A stretch of DNA of 64,000 bases from Maricaulis sp048270265 (GCF_048270265.1 NZ_JBLWTD010000002.1:62001-126000), one strand, 5' to 3'; counted from the first letter of the stretch, positions 52,901 through 61,851 are shown. Program-made: numbers and translations. Notes: generated from the sequence alone by a model not told the origin.

Positions 52901-54808
52901 ACCGATACCTTCCAGATGTATGAGGCCGAGGACATGGTCGCCCGGCTGATGCCGGACAATTCAGAGCGCCGGAAGAAGCAGAAGGCGCTCGATATTCGGG
53001 TGGTGATCGGAAACCCGCCCTATTCTGCGGGGCAGAAGAGTGCCAACGACGATGCGCAGAACGTAAAATACCGGAGCTTGGACGAATCTATCCGGAAGAC
53101 ATTCGTGAAGTTATCGAGCGGTAATCCGAGAAGCCTGTATGACAATTACTTTCGGGCTTTCCGGTGGGCTGCAAACAGAATTGAAGATGACGGAGTCGTC
53201 GCGTTTGTTTCAAACGGGGGGTGGATTACGTCAAAGGCCGCAGATGGCTTTCGAAAGACCATCGCAAACGAGTTTTCCTCGATCCATGTAGTGTATTTGG
53301 GTGGTGATATTCGTAAGAATATGGCGACCAAAGGAAGTGCCGGCGAAGGCGAGAACGTTTTCGGTTCCGGGAGCATGACCGGGATCGCAATCACTATATT
53401 GGTGAAGTGCTCGCGCGAGCCTGACGACCGTTCAGTTAAATATCATTACATAGGCAGAGATTTGAAATGTGCAGAGAAGCTCTCGACTTTGGAGCGCTTG
53501 GGTAGCCTGCAAGGGGTGAGCAATTCGGGTGGTTGGCAGGAAATTGTACCTGATGAACATGGCGATTGGTTGGGGCAGCGTGAACAGAGTTTCTCACACT
53601 TCATCGCTATGGGGGACAAAGGAAAGAATAACGAGTCCATATTTTGCGATTTCTCAAATGGGGTAAAGTCCAATAGAGATCCGTGGTGCTTCAATTTCTC
53701 TAAAAGTGGTGTGTTGGAGAACATGGGAGAGATGGTGAAATTTTATCGCGACAGTTTAACGAACCCAAACCGATCGAACCTGAACGATGCGACAAAAATT
53801 AGCTGGTCTTGGCGATTGAATGAAAATTTCAAGAGGGGGAAATTTGTTGAATTCGATCCAAAAAAGGCTGTTCGATCGATGTATCGACCGTTCAACAAAA
53901 TGTGGTTGTACTACGATGCTTTTTATAATGAGAACCGTTATCGAGTCGAGCGCATTTATCCAACCGGGAATGAAAACAACCTAGCCATCTGGGTCACCGG
54001 TGTAAGTGCAGCGGTGCCATTTAGTTGTTTCATTAGTGATTGTGTGCCTTCCCGTGAGGGGCCGTCGACAAACCAATGCTTTCCACTTCATGTTTATGAC
54101 TTCAATGGGGAGAATCGTGCGGACATGTTTTCTCAGTTGCCTGGGCGCGCTGAATATCAGAGCCGCGATGGCATTACAGATGCTGGGTTGAAGAGGCTCG
54201 CCGGGGCATATCCCGGTGAGATTATCTCGAAAGAAGACATTTTCTACTATGTTTACGGCCTCCTCCACTCCGAGGGCTACCGTGCGCGCTACGCTGACAA
54301 TCTGTCAAAAGAGCTGCCTCGCATCCCCTGCGTTAAACGCGCCGAGGACTTCTGGGCCTTCTCCAAAGCCGGGCGCGCGCTGGGGGAGTTGCATGTCAAT
54401 TACGAAGAGGTCGAGCCCTATCCGGTCCGCTATGCCAATGGTGAGGAGGGGTTGTGGCAGGTCGACGACCCGGAGGCCTTCTACCGAGTCACCAAGATGA
54501 AATTCGCGGGCAAGCGTCCGAACCTGGACAAGACCCGCGTCATTTACAATTCCAACATCACCATGGAAGGCGTTCCGCTCGAAGCCTACGATTATGTCGT
54601 CAACGGCAAACCGGCGCTGGATTGGGTGATGGAGCGGCAGGTCGTTAAAACTGACAAGGCCAGCGGCATCGTCAACGACGCCAACCGCTACGCCATCGAA
54701 ACCATGAACGACCCGGCCTACCCGCTGAAACTCTTCCAGCGCGTCATCACCGTCAGCCTCGAAACGATGAAGATCGTCCGGGGTCTGCCGAAGCTGGATA
54801 TTGATTAG
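49968..54808 (+). CDS. Type ISP restriction-modification enzyme (frameshift near the 5' end)
   Basis: This is a single-chain nuclease-helicase-methyltransferase-specificity protein of the LlaGI/LlaBIII kind, about 1,610 residues in total. From the N-terminus: a PD-(D/E)xK nuclease (DTGIDLV...AIQCKFY), an SF2 helicase (CGTGKT at 50549-50566, DEAH at 50936-50947, then TATPR), an N6-adenine methyltransferase (DPFTGTGTF at 52691-52717, NPPY at 53012-53023), and a C-terminal target-recognition part. The first 25 residues (from ATG 49968) join the rest only if one T is added near 50042; otherwise translation could begin at GTG 50054. The 53040-54200 segment is markedly AT-rich. Confidence 0.85.
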
Positions 54809-54833
54809 GGCTTATTTTCGTAAGGGGAGTGAA

Positions 54834-55553
54834 ATGGGCTCAAATTCCCTCGTGGAAAGTACGATGAGCGCACGTGCACAAGCGCTCGCGTGTCGAGATT
54901 TGGTAGACTATTGGCACGGGCCACTATTTGATCATAATGTATCCAACAAAGCGCTGTATGTATTACGGTGCTCACATAATAGGGTTTTGTGTCTTTTTGA
55001 TACGGCAATACGATTGATAGATGAAAGCGCTTGGCCTGTCGCAACGTTGGCTGCAAGGGCATTGATGACGTGTGTTGCTTATAACTCGTTGATGTACTTT
55101 AAATTGCTTGATGGTGCTGGTTCTGTCGATGTTGTTGTCGATTCGTTTTTTACAAGTAATGACGTGAAGCGAAAACTGTACAAGAACGTGGCAGCCCTAT
55201 CGAAGCTCCACATTGCCAAACACGCAAAGCCAAAAGTTGGCGTTGCGCGCTCCGCTAGAATATCGTCAGGCGATGCAATGAAAAGTGGTCTCGGACGCTT
55301 GTTTGAAGAGCAGAGGTGGGCGAAGAAAGAAAGTATACTCGAGCACTATGACCGTCTGTCCGAGGCTTGTCATGATTCTCAGGTGTCAATCATCTATATG
55401 TTTAGTTCTCTGGGTAAAGGAGTTGAGACCAGTGAAGGTGAGGTCGACTTCGACTTAATGATCGAGCACGATGTGTGGCAAGCGCTCGCTCATATAGCCC
55501 CTTTTCAATGGGTCCGGGTTCAAGCAGAGCCTCTTTACGCTGGATTGCGATAG
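54834..55553 (+). CDS. Unrecognised protein, possibly HEPN/DUF5677-like
   Basis: The 239-residue protein is wholly helical by composition, with a central stretch CLFDTAIRLIDESAWPVATLAARALMTCVAYNSLMYFKLLD and a later YDRLSEACHDSQVSIIYMFS. The R-A-L-x(n)-Y and LSE-x-x-H pattern recalls DUF5677/HEPN-like proteins, but this is weak. AAGGGGAG stands before the ATG at 54834. It lies 25 bases after the Type ISP gene and 97 bases before the RES gene, and is more AT-rich than chromosomal genes. Function unknown; a defence or toxin role is inferred from context only. Confidence 0.5.
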   Translation: MGSNSLVESTMSARAQALACRDLVDYWHGPLFDHNVSNKALYVLRCSHNRVLCLFDTAIRLIDESAWPVATLAARALMTCVAYNSLMYFKLLDGAGSVDVVVDSFFTSNDVKRKLYKNVAALSKLHIAKHAKPKVGVARSARISSGDAMKSGLGRLFEEQRWAKKESILEHYDRLSEACHDSQVSIIYMFSSLGKGVETSEGEVDFDLMIEHDVWQALAHIAPFQWVRVQAEPLYAGLR

Positions 55554-55650
55554 GCGGTTAACGCTGCCCGGCAATTGAAGGTCAGTCGCGGGTGTCGGTT
55601 CAATTTAGGAAGTAATCCCAGCGTCGAGTCAGGTGGGGGCGAGGTTGACA

Positions 55651-57108
55651 GTGTCATTGGACGAGATCGGTGAGAGGGCGCTCTGTCATGAGTGCATTGG
55701 CGACGAATATCTGTCTGTCGATGTTCGTTCCAACGGCGAACGGCGGACCTGCCACTACTGCGAGAAGGCCTCTCGGTCGTTTACGGTTAAGGAGTTGGCG
55801 GAGAGGGTTGAGCAGGCCTTTGAAGATCATTTCATACGCACATCTGATCAGCCGACTGACCTTCAGTTCATGATGTTGAGAGACCGCGAGTCCTCTTATG
55901 ACTGGGATAGGGATGGGGAGCCGGTGGTTTGGGCGATCACCAACTCAGCCGAATTTCCGGAAGCTGCGGCACGCGATATTCATGCCATACTAGAGGATAG
56001 GTTCGACGATTTCGAAGCCGCCAAAATGGGCGAAGAAACCGAATTTGCAGAAGATTCCTACTATGAGGAACGTGGTCCTGATATTCGGAATTGGCGGGAA
56101 ACCTGGGACGCATTTGAGCATTCTCTCAAGACCAACACCAGGTTTTTCAATCAGGTATGGGCTGAGTATCTGTCCGAGCTGTTTGCTGACCTCGCGGAGC
56201 TCAATACTTCTCAGGGCGATGCAGTAATTTTCAGCGTTGGGCCCGAGGAGCCAATTTCTGAATTGTACCGGGCTCGGGTCTTTCAGGCGGAGGATGAGTT
56301 GCAGGAGGCACTCGGTCGACCGGATTTGCATCTCGGCCCCCCTCCTTCACGGTTGGCAAGGGCGGGGCGCATGAACGCGTGGGGCATTTCAATGTTTTAC
56401 GGTGCCACCACTGAGGAGCTAGCGCAGACGGAAGTTAGGCCACCTGTTGGGGCCTACGTGGTGATCGGGAGATTCAAGCTCACTCGCACCTTACGCTTGT
56501 TGGACTTGACGGCCCTGAAGCGGATCGACCGGAGCGGCAGCTTTTACGATCCCGATTACGCGCACCAGGTAGAGCGGGCGGCGTTCTTTGCGGAGCTTTG
56601 CGAGCGAATGAGTCGGCCTGTGATGCCGAACGATGAGGTGCTCGACTATCTGCCAACGCAAGTGGTAGCGGATTTTCTAGCGTCGACTTCTGCCCCAGCT
56701 CTGGACGGTATCATTTATCCTTCTGCGCAGGGTGACACGGATGCCAGAAACGTGGCCCTTTTCCACAAAGCCTCTCGATGCGGTCTATGGAAAATCTCCG
56801 AAGGCGTGGAAATCGAGGTGGAGACAGGTCGTCATTATGAGGGGGGCTGGGAGCGAGAGTTCGAGGTGATTGAATGGATGCCGGAACCGCCTGACGAAAC
56901 AGCGGCTGCAGCCCAAGAGAAGAAACCAGATCCATTCGCACCGTTTCAGTACGATGGACCTGCTATGACTGACGCCGATGCGCGTGAAGTTGCGCTCGAA
57001 TTGCAGAAGGATTCCGTACGGGTCCACTGCATCCGTACGGTCAGTTATATCGCAGACACCTATACAGTGAGGCGTTATCAATTGGAGCGTACTAACCTAC
57101 TATTTTAG
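55651..57108 (+). CDS. RES-domain protein with HEPN/RES N-terminal domain
   Basis: The 485-residue protein begins with a zinc-binding region (ALCHECIGDE...RRTCHYCEKASR) and a helical HEPN/RES N-terminal domain. It then has a RES domain with ELYRARVF, PSRLARAGRMNAWGISMFYGATTEELAQTEVRPPVGAYVVIG, matching the R-x-G-R-x-N...FY-x-S...E pattern. RES toxins break down NAD+ and normally pair with an Xre antitoxin; no such gene is adjacent. GTG 55651 is preceded by GAGG; 55633 is an alternative. Probably an abortive-infection or toxin component. Confidence 0.82.
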   Translation: MSLDEIGERALCHECIGDEYLSVDVRSNGERRTCHYCEKASRSFTVKELAERVEQAFEDHFIRTSDQPTDLQFMMLRDRESSYDWDRDGEPVVWAITNSAEFPEAAARDIHAILEDRFDDFEAAKMGEETEFAEDSYYEERGPDIRNWRETWDAFEHSLKTNTRFFNQVWAEYLSELFADLAELNTSQGDAVIFSVGPEEPISELYRARVFQAEDELQEALGRPDLHLGPPPSRLARAGRMNAWGISMFYGATTEELAQTEVRPPVGAYVVIGRFKLTRTLRLLDLTALKRIDRSGSFYDPDYAHQVERAAFFAELCERMSRPVMPNDEVLDYLPTQVVADFLASTSAPALDGIIYPSAQGDTDARNVALFHKASRCGLWKISEGVEIEVETGRHYEGGWEREFEVIEWMPEPPDETAAAAQEKKPDPFAPFQYDGPAMTDADAREVALELQKDSVRVHCIRTVSYIADTYTVRRYQLERTNLLF

Positions 57109-57137
57109 AGCGGTTGGATCCTGCTGACCGTAGAGAT

Positions 57138-58311
57138 TCATCGATCCGATATGCGAGCACTCACAGCGTTCACGACAGCGCGCACGGTGCGGTCTGTCAA
57201 ATGTGCATACCGCTGCGTAGTGCGAACGTCCTTGTGTCCCAGCGCCGCGCCTATCGCTTCAAGCGACGCCCCCGAATTCACCGCGAACGAGGCGAAGGAG
57301 TGGCGAAGGTCGTGAACCCGCACATCTTCTATTCCTGCGGCTTTGCGGATGCGCTTCCAAGCATATTTGAAACAGGTGCGGTGTGAGCCAAGTTTTCGCT
57401 CGCTTGGGAAAACCCAGCGCAGAGATGGTACGGTCTGGCTCCGCTTCCAGGCGAGCAAAAGGTCGGCGACTAGCGGGTCCAGTGGGCGAACCATGTCCCG
57501 ATGAACAGCGCGCTCGCCCTTCTGCCGTCCGGCCCGTAGCGTCCATTTGGCCGCCGTTGGTGCGAGGTCGAGGTCGGACCACTGCATCGTCAGGACCTCG
57601 TTTCTACGCGCGCCAGTGAGCAGCAGAACTTTGATGATCGTCGCCGCACATTGGTCCTCATCCGCGTCAAGCACCGTCCAAAGCTTCTTCGTTTCGCTAT
57701 CAGTCAGGTAGCGTTCCATTTTCCGCTCCGGATAGCGCTGAACCCGGGGGCAAGGATTGTCAGACCGCCACTCATTATCCACAGCGAAGCTCATCATCTT
57801 TGACAACAACGCGAGCGCCCGGTTGGCTGATCCGGGTGTGCCTTTCATGTCCGCGTGAAACTTCCGGATCGTTGCGAGGCTGACCGCTTCGATTTTTTGA
57901 TCCGCGAACCGCGGAGCGAGATGTAGACGCCACAGGCGTTCATCCTGCTCAACGCTAGACGCCTTCTTTTTGGGCCGTGCGTGTTGGTCCAGGTAGGCTT
58001 CCCAAAGGGTCTGCATGGTTGGCGTGTTCGCGCTCGTTCGCCGTTCCTCTAAGGGGTCGATGCCACGGTCCACCTTGCTTTGTATTTCGCGGGCGAGCTT
58101 GGTCGACGGTCATCGAGTTCGCGCGTCCGATTTTTGGCCAGCACAACGCGCCCCGAGAATTGCGATAACAAAAGTAGAATGTCTTCACCCCGCTGGGCGA
58201 AACACGGACATTGAGGTTTGTCGTGTGAGCGTCCCAAATTCGATAGTCCTTGCCGGTTGCTGGCAGGCGCTCGATGAGGCTGTTGGTTAGGCGTTTTGAT
58301 GTCTTGCTCAT
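57138..58311 (-). pseudogene. Tyrosine integrase, split by a single-base frameshift
   Basis: The N-terminal half (from 58311: MSKTSKRLTNSLIERLPATG, DUF4102-type arm-binding domain up to MTVDQAR) and the catalytic part (57138-58073) are in different frames. Removing one base from the GGG at 58091-58093 joins them as DQARREIQSKVDRGIDP. The core has all integrase residues: Arg in LLTGARRNEV, HDLRHSF and LGHKDVRTTQRY. Either the gene is broken or the sequence has one base too many. It is read towards the island interior, with its 5' end next to attR. Confidence 0.88.
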
Positions 58312-58341
58312 AATTTCCTTCCGATAGGGTTGGCGCTCTCA

Positions 58342-58361
58342 CGGAAACACTACGGAAACAC
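58342..58361. promoter_or_regulatory. Right pair of CGGAAACA repeats (candidate integrase arm site)
   Basis: CGGAAACA occurs at 58342 and 58353, 11 bases apart, matching the left pair near attL. It lies 30-50 bases upstream of the integrase start, so it may also let integrase control its own promoter. Confidence 0.55.
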
Positions 58362-58488
58362 TCCAAGTGGGGCGAGAGCGGGTTGATACGAGCAAGATGA
58401 TGCACTTTGGCTCTGCAAAGCCAAGTGATTTCAGTCCCTTGTGGGGTGTGTTCGGGTTGGTTGGGGTGCGTTAGTAGGCGCTGTCCTC

Positions 58489-58540
58489 AGACTACGAATC
58501 TAGGGGTCGGGAGTTCGAATCTCTCCCGGTGCACCATTTT
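58489..58540. repeat. attR: 52-bp direct repeat
   Basis: This is identical to 47606-47657. It is a fragment of the tRNA-Arg gene from the anticodon region through the CCA, and cannot by itself form a tRNA. Confidence 0.93.
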
Positions 58541-58576
58541 CCCGATATAAGATGACGGCCATGCGGGCCGGGCGCG

Positions 58577-58975
58577 TCACGAGGTGACGGCGCTGCGCGT
58601 ATTCCACATTTCGCGGATCGTGTCCGACAGCGAGATCGGCTCGAAGGGTTTGACGATCACACCCAGTGCGCCCATCGCGATATATTCGTCCTGTTCATGG
58701 ACCTGCGCCTTGGCGGTCATGAAGATCGCAGGCAGGCCCCGGCCTTCAGGCAATTCCCGGATCCGGCGCAGGGTTTCGGGGCCATCCATGCCGGGCATCA
58801 TGACGTCGAGCAGAAGGAGTTGCGGTGCGAAGTCCGGCAGGGCATCCAGCGCGGCCTGTCCGGACAGGAAGTGTCGGACCTCGAATCCGCCGAGATCCTC
58901 AAGCACCATGACCGCGACCGTGGCGATCGAGGCGACATCCTCGACATAGAGAATTCTCTTCAGTTCATCAGTCAT
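58577..58975 (-). CDS. Response regulator (single receiver domain)
   Basis: The 132-residue CheY-like protein has ILYVEDVAS (acidic pocket), LLLLDVMMPGMDGPETLRRI (phosphoacceptor Asp), AIFMTAKA (Thr/Ser) and VIVKPFEPISL (Lys). It has no output domain. It lies three bases after the histidine kinase gene on the same strand and is presumably its partner. Confidence 0.93.
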   Translation of the reverse strand: MTDELKRILYVEDVASIATVAVMVLEDLGGFEVRHFLSGQAALDALPDFAPQLLLLDVMMPGMDGPETLRRIRELPEGRGLPAIFMTAKAQVHEQDEYIAMGALGVIVKPFEPISLSDTIREMWNTRSAVTS

Positions 58976-58978
58976 GGG

Positions 58979-61252
58979 TCAGGCCGCGTCTTCCTGGCGT
59001 GGGCAGATGGGCAGATCGAGGTGGAATACGGTGCCCTGGCCCACCTCGGTCTCGAAACTGACCGAGCCACCGAAGGCCTCGATCAGGGTCTGGGTGATAT
59101 TGAGGCCAAGCCCGCTGCTGCCCTCCTGGCGCGTCGCCGAGCTGTCAGCCTGGGCGAAGCGGTCGAATACCTTGCTGCGGAAGGCTTCAGGAATGCCCGG
59201 GCCGTGATCGGCGACGGAGATCCGCACATGGTCGTCCTCACCGAGACGCGCTGAAACGGTGACTTCGCCGCCCTCCGGCGAGTATCGGATCGCGTTCGAC
59301 AGCAGGTTCACCAGGGCCTGGTTGAAACGGTTCTGGTCAAGACGGACATCGGTCGCTCCTATCCCGCAGCAGCGCCGCAGCGTGATGCCGCGCGCTTCAG
59401 CCATGGAATCATTCTGTGTCACAATCTTGCAGACAAGGCCGCAGATTTCGACCGTTTCCATCCGGTATTCGATCTTGCCGGCGGCAATTTTCTCAAGGTC
59501 GAGAATGTCATTGACCAGCATGGTCAGGCGCTGGCAGCTGTCATGGGCCAGTTCGAGCAATTGCTGGCTCTTGCTGTCGAGGCTGCCCGCGGTCTTGATC
59601 TTGAGCAGGCCGAGCGCACCGTGGATCGAGGTGAGGGGCGTGCGCAATTCATGGTTCACGGTCGAGATGAACTCGTCCTTCATGATGTCCACCTGCTTGC
59701 GCTCGGTGATGTCGCGCACGATGCCGCAATAGAGCGGCCGGTTGTTGAGCAGGATTTCGCTGACTGACAGGTCCATCGGAAAGGTCGACCCGTCCTTGCG
59801 CTGACCGGTGACTTCGCGGCCGATGCCGATGATCGAGCGGATGCCGCCGGGCGCGGACAGATCCGGTTGCCAGTCGCCCGACGGGTCAGCGTGTGACGGC
59901 AGGAGCATGGCGATGCTGTGGCCCGTCAATTCGTCGGGCTGATAGCCGAAAATCCGTTCGCAGGCCGGATTGAAGCTGTCGATATTGCCGAACTCGTCGA
60001 CCACGATCAGGCCATCCACAACACTGTTGATGATCGAGCGGGTCTTGACCTCATTCTCCTGCAGACCCTCGGTCATCAGCTGAAAGGCGCGGGCCAGTTC
60101 ACCGATCTCGTCATCACCCGTCACGGGCAGCTGCATCGGCCGGAGGGTGGAGCGGGCGCCGGAAATCTCCCGTGTCATCTGCCGCAGCGGCTTGGTCAGC
60201 TGATTGGCGATCAGGGCGGTGATGATGCTGCTGAGCAGGATGAGGAAGGCGCCGAGGGCCAGGCCCTGGCGCTGGGTCCGAAAGACCGGGGCCATCAATT
60301 CCCGGCGCGGCACGCTGATGACAATCCCGAGCGAGGCGTGGTCGATCCTGTCGTCGATCGGCAGGTCGACAAAATACTTGATGCTGTCGGGCTCAGCCAG
60401 GACAGCCTCGCCACCGGAGAATTGCAGACGCGACAGGAAGGCCGGTGGCGGACGGGTGTAATTGCTGGCGAGCTCCAGACGGGAGATCGAGCCATCGGCC
60501 GTGTATTCCATATAGTCGCCGGCCTGGGTGATGATGAAGGTGTCTGTGTTCAGCTCGATCGTCCGGAAGGTCTCGGCGAGCACTGTCTCGTAATTGGCAT
60601 TGATGACGATCATGCCGAAGATTTCGCCATCGGGTCCGAAGACGGGGACGATGCCGCGCACGGTCGGGATCAGGGATGCATCGATCTGGTTGTTTTCGCG
60701 ATTATAGGTGACCGGCGAGAAGAAGACGTCACCTGGCGACAAGGCAGCGCCACGCCGGAAATAGCTCTCGCCAGCCTTCTCCTGCAGGTTTTCGGCGGAC
60801 ACGGTTTCGAACCGGTCGCCGATGCGATTGACCCGGACCAGCTCGCGGCCGTTGTCGGCGACGCCGATATAGCGGATCTGGTTGTAGGAGGGATGGGTCC
60901 GCATCACCGAGGTGAAGATCGTTGCCAGCCTTTGCTCCCATTCCGCGGTCAGCGAACCGTCCTCGGGGTCGACGCCGTCATTTCCACGACTGCGGATAAT
61001 GCCGCCGATAGGGGGCATCTGGGCGATGATGGTCGCATCATTTCCCAGATTGCGGAACGTCTCGCGAAACTGCAGCGCGGCAAGACGGCTTTCCCCGGCA
61101 AGGCTCTCGATCGCGGTGTCGAGCGATATTTCTGTCGTGCGGAGATAGGCCAGCCCGCTCATCACCAGTGCCGTGGCAAAGGAGGCGGCGCAGGCAAGCA
61201 GGGTGATCTTGACACGCAGGGAGCTGGTGATCCGGCTCGTCCGACTGAACAT
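58979..61252 (-). CDS. Membrane histidine kinase with cache sensor, HAMP and PAS
   Basis: The 757-residue protein has a first transmembrane helix, a long periplasmic cache-type sensor (residues about 45-310), a second helix (FLILLSSIITALIANQL), HAMP, and a PAS domain (IINSVVDGLIVVDEFGNIDSFNPACERIFGYQPDELTGHSI). HisKA (STVNHELRTPLTSIHGALGLL) and HATPase (NLLSNAIRYSPEGG, DHGPGIPEAF, SSGLGLNITQTLIEAFGG) follow. ATG 61252 has GGAG five bases upstream; ATG 61273 is an alternative. It is co-transcribed with the response regulator. Confidence 0.94.
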   Translation of the reverse strand: MFSRTSRITSSLRVKITLLACAASFATALVMSGLAYLRTTEISLDTAIESLAGESRLAALQFRETFRNLGNDATIIAQMPPIGGIIRSRGNDGVDPEDGSLTAEWEQRLATIFTSVMRTHPSYNQIRYIGVADNGRELVRVNRIGDRFETVSAENLQEKAGESYFRRGAALSPGDVFFSPVTYNRENNQIDASLIPTVRGIVPVFGPDGEIFGMIVINANYETVLAETFRTIELNTDTFIITQAGDYMEYTADGSISRLELASNYTRPPPAFLSRLQFSGGEAVLAEPDSIKYFVDLPIDDRIDHASLGIVISVPRRELMAPVFRTQRQGLALGAFLILLSSIITALIANQLTKPLRQMTREISGARSTLRPMQLPVTGDDEIGELARAFQLMTEGLQENEVKTRSIINSVVDGLIVVDEFGNIDSFNPACERIFGYQPDELTGHSIAMLLPSHADPSGDWQPDLSAPGGIRSIIGIGREVTGQRKDGSTFPMDLSVSEILLNNRPLYCGIVRDITERKQVDIMKDEFISTVNHELRTPLTSIHGALGLLKIKTAGSLDSKSQQLLELAHDSCQRLTMLVNDILDLEKIAAGKIEYRMETVEICGLVCKIVTQNDSMAEARGITLRRCCGIGATDVRLDQNRFNQALVNLLSNAIRYSPEGGEVTVSARLGEDDHVRISVADHGPGIPEAFRSKVFDRFAQADSSATRQEGSSGLGLNITQTLIEAFGGSVSFETEVGQGTVFHLDLPICPRQEDAA

Positions 61253-61395
61253 TTTCACTCCATGCGATTGCATTATTTGCCGTTTTCGACTGCCAGCGGG
61301 CGCGCTTACCCCTGTCTATGACCTGAAGGCTGGTGGCCGATTAATCCGGGGATCATATTTAATGCATCGCAGGCCGGGCCAGTGCGTGGCGCCGG

Positions 61396-61851
61396 CTACT
61401 GTACCGGGAGTTCGGTCGTGTTCTTGATCGCCTCCATGGCAAAGCTGGCACTGACATCGGAGAGCGGCGCGATGGCGATCAGCTTCTTGTAGACCTCGTC
61501 ATAGGCCCGCACATCGGGAAGGCAGAGCTTGATCAGATAGTCGACATCGCCGCTGAGCCGGTAGAATTCCACCACTTCCGGCATGCGACGGACACCCTCG
61601 GCGAATTTTCCCAGCCATTCGGCATCATGACGGCTGGTGCGGACGGTCACGAAGAGGGTTGCGCGCAGGCCGAGGCCCTCGGCGTCGAGCAGGCTGACAT
61701 TGCGGCGGATAATGCCCTGCTCGGCCAGGCGTTTCATGCGCCGGGCGGTCGGTGTCGCGCTGAGACCGATGGCGTCGGCGATTTCCTGCACGGTACGGTC
61801 GGAATCGACCTGGATCAGCTTCAATATGCGGCGGTCATAGTCGTCAATCAC
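61396..61851 (-). CDS. Lrp/AsnC-family transcriptional regulator
   Basis: The 151-residue protein has an N-terminal HTH (DYDRRILKLIQVDSDRTVQEIADAIGLSATPTARRMKRLAEQGIIRRNVSLLD) and a C-terminal RAM domain (VVEFYRLSGDVDYLIKLCLPDVRAYDEVYKKLIAIAPLSDVSASFAME). Lrp/AsnC proteins bind amino acids. It is divergent from a class V aminotransferase gene 121 bases away, which is a likely target. Confidence 0.94.
   Translation of the reverse strand: MIDDYDRRILKLIQVDSDRTVQEIADAIGLSATPTARRMKRLAEQGIIRRNVSLLDAEGLGLRATLFVTVRTSRHDAEWLGKFAEGVRRMPEVVEFYRLSGDVDYLIKLCLPDVRAYDEVYKKLIAIAPLSDVSASFAMEAIKNTTELPVQ

Larger units (their letters stand above)
47606..58540. mobile_element. Integrative island of about 10.9 kb in tRNA-Arg(ACG)
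   Basis: The element is bounded by perfect 52-bp direct repeats. It contains an excisionase-like gene, an HUH-type protein gene with a 9-bp tandem array, a Type ISP restriction-modification gene, an unknown gene, a RES-domain gene, and a tyrosine integrase gene. Its genes, particularly 48426-49060 and 54834-57108, are more AT-rich and codon-neutral than the flanking chromosome, consistent with transfer. Excision at the 52-bp repeats would restore one tRNA gene. Two genes in it have single-base frameshifts, so present mobility is uncertain. Confidence 0.92.

Noticed and set aside
58489..58540. A second tRNA-Arg gene
   Set aside because: Only the 3' half is present; it lacks the acceptor 5' strand and D arm, so it is the right attachment site.
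47606..58540. Prophage
   Set aside because: There are no capsid, portal, terminase, tail or lysis genes.
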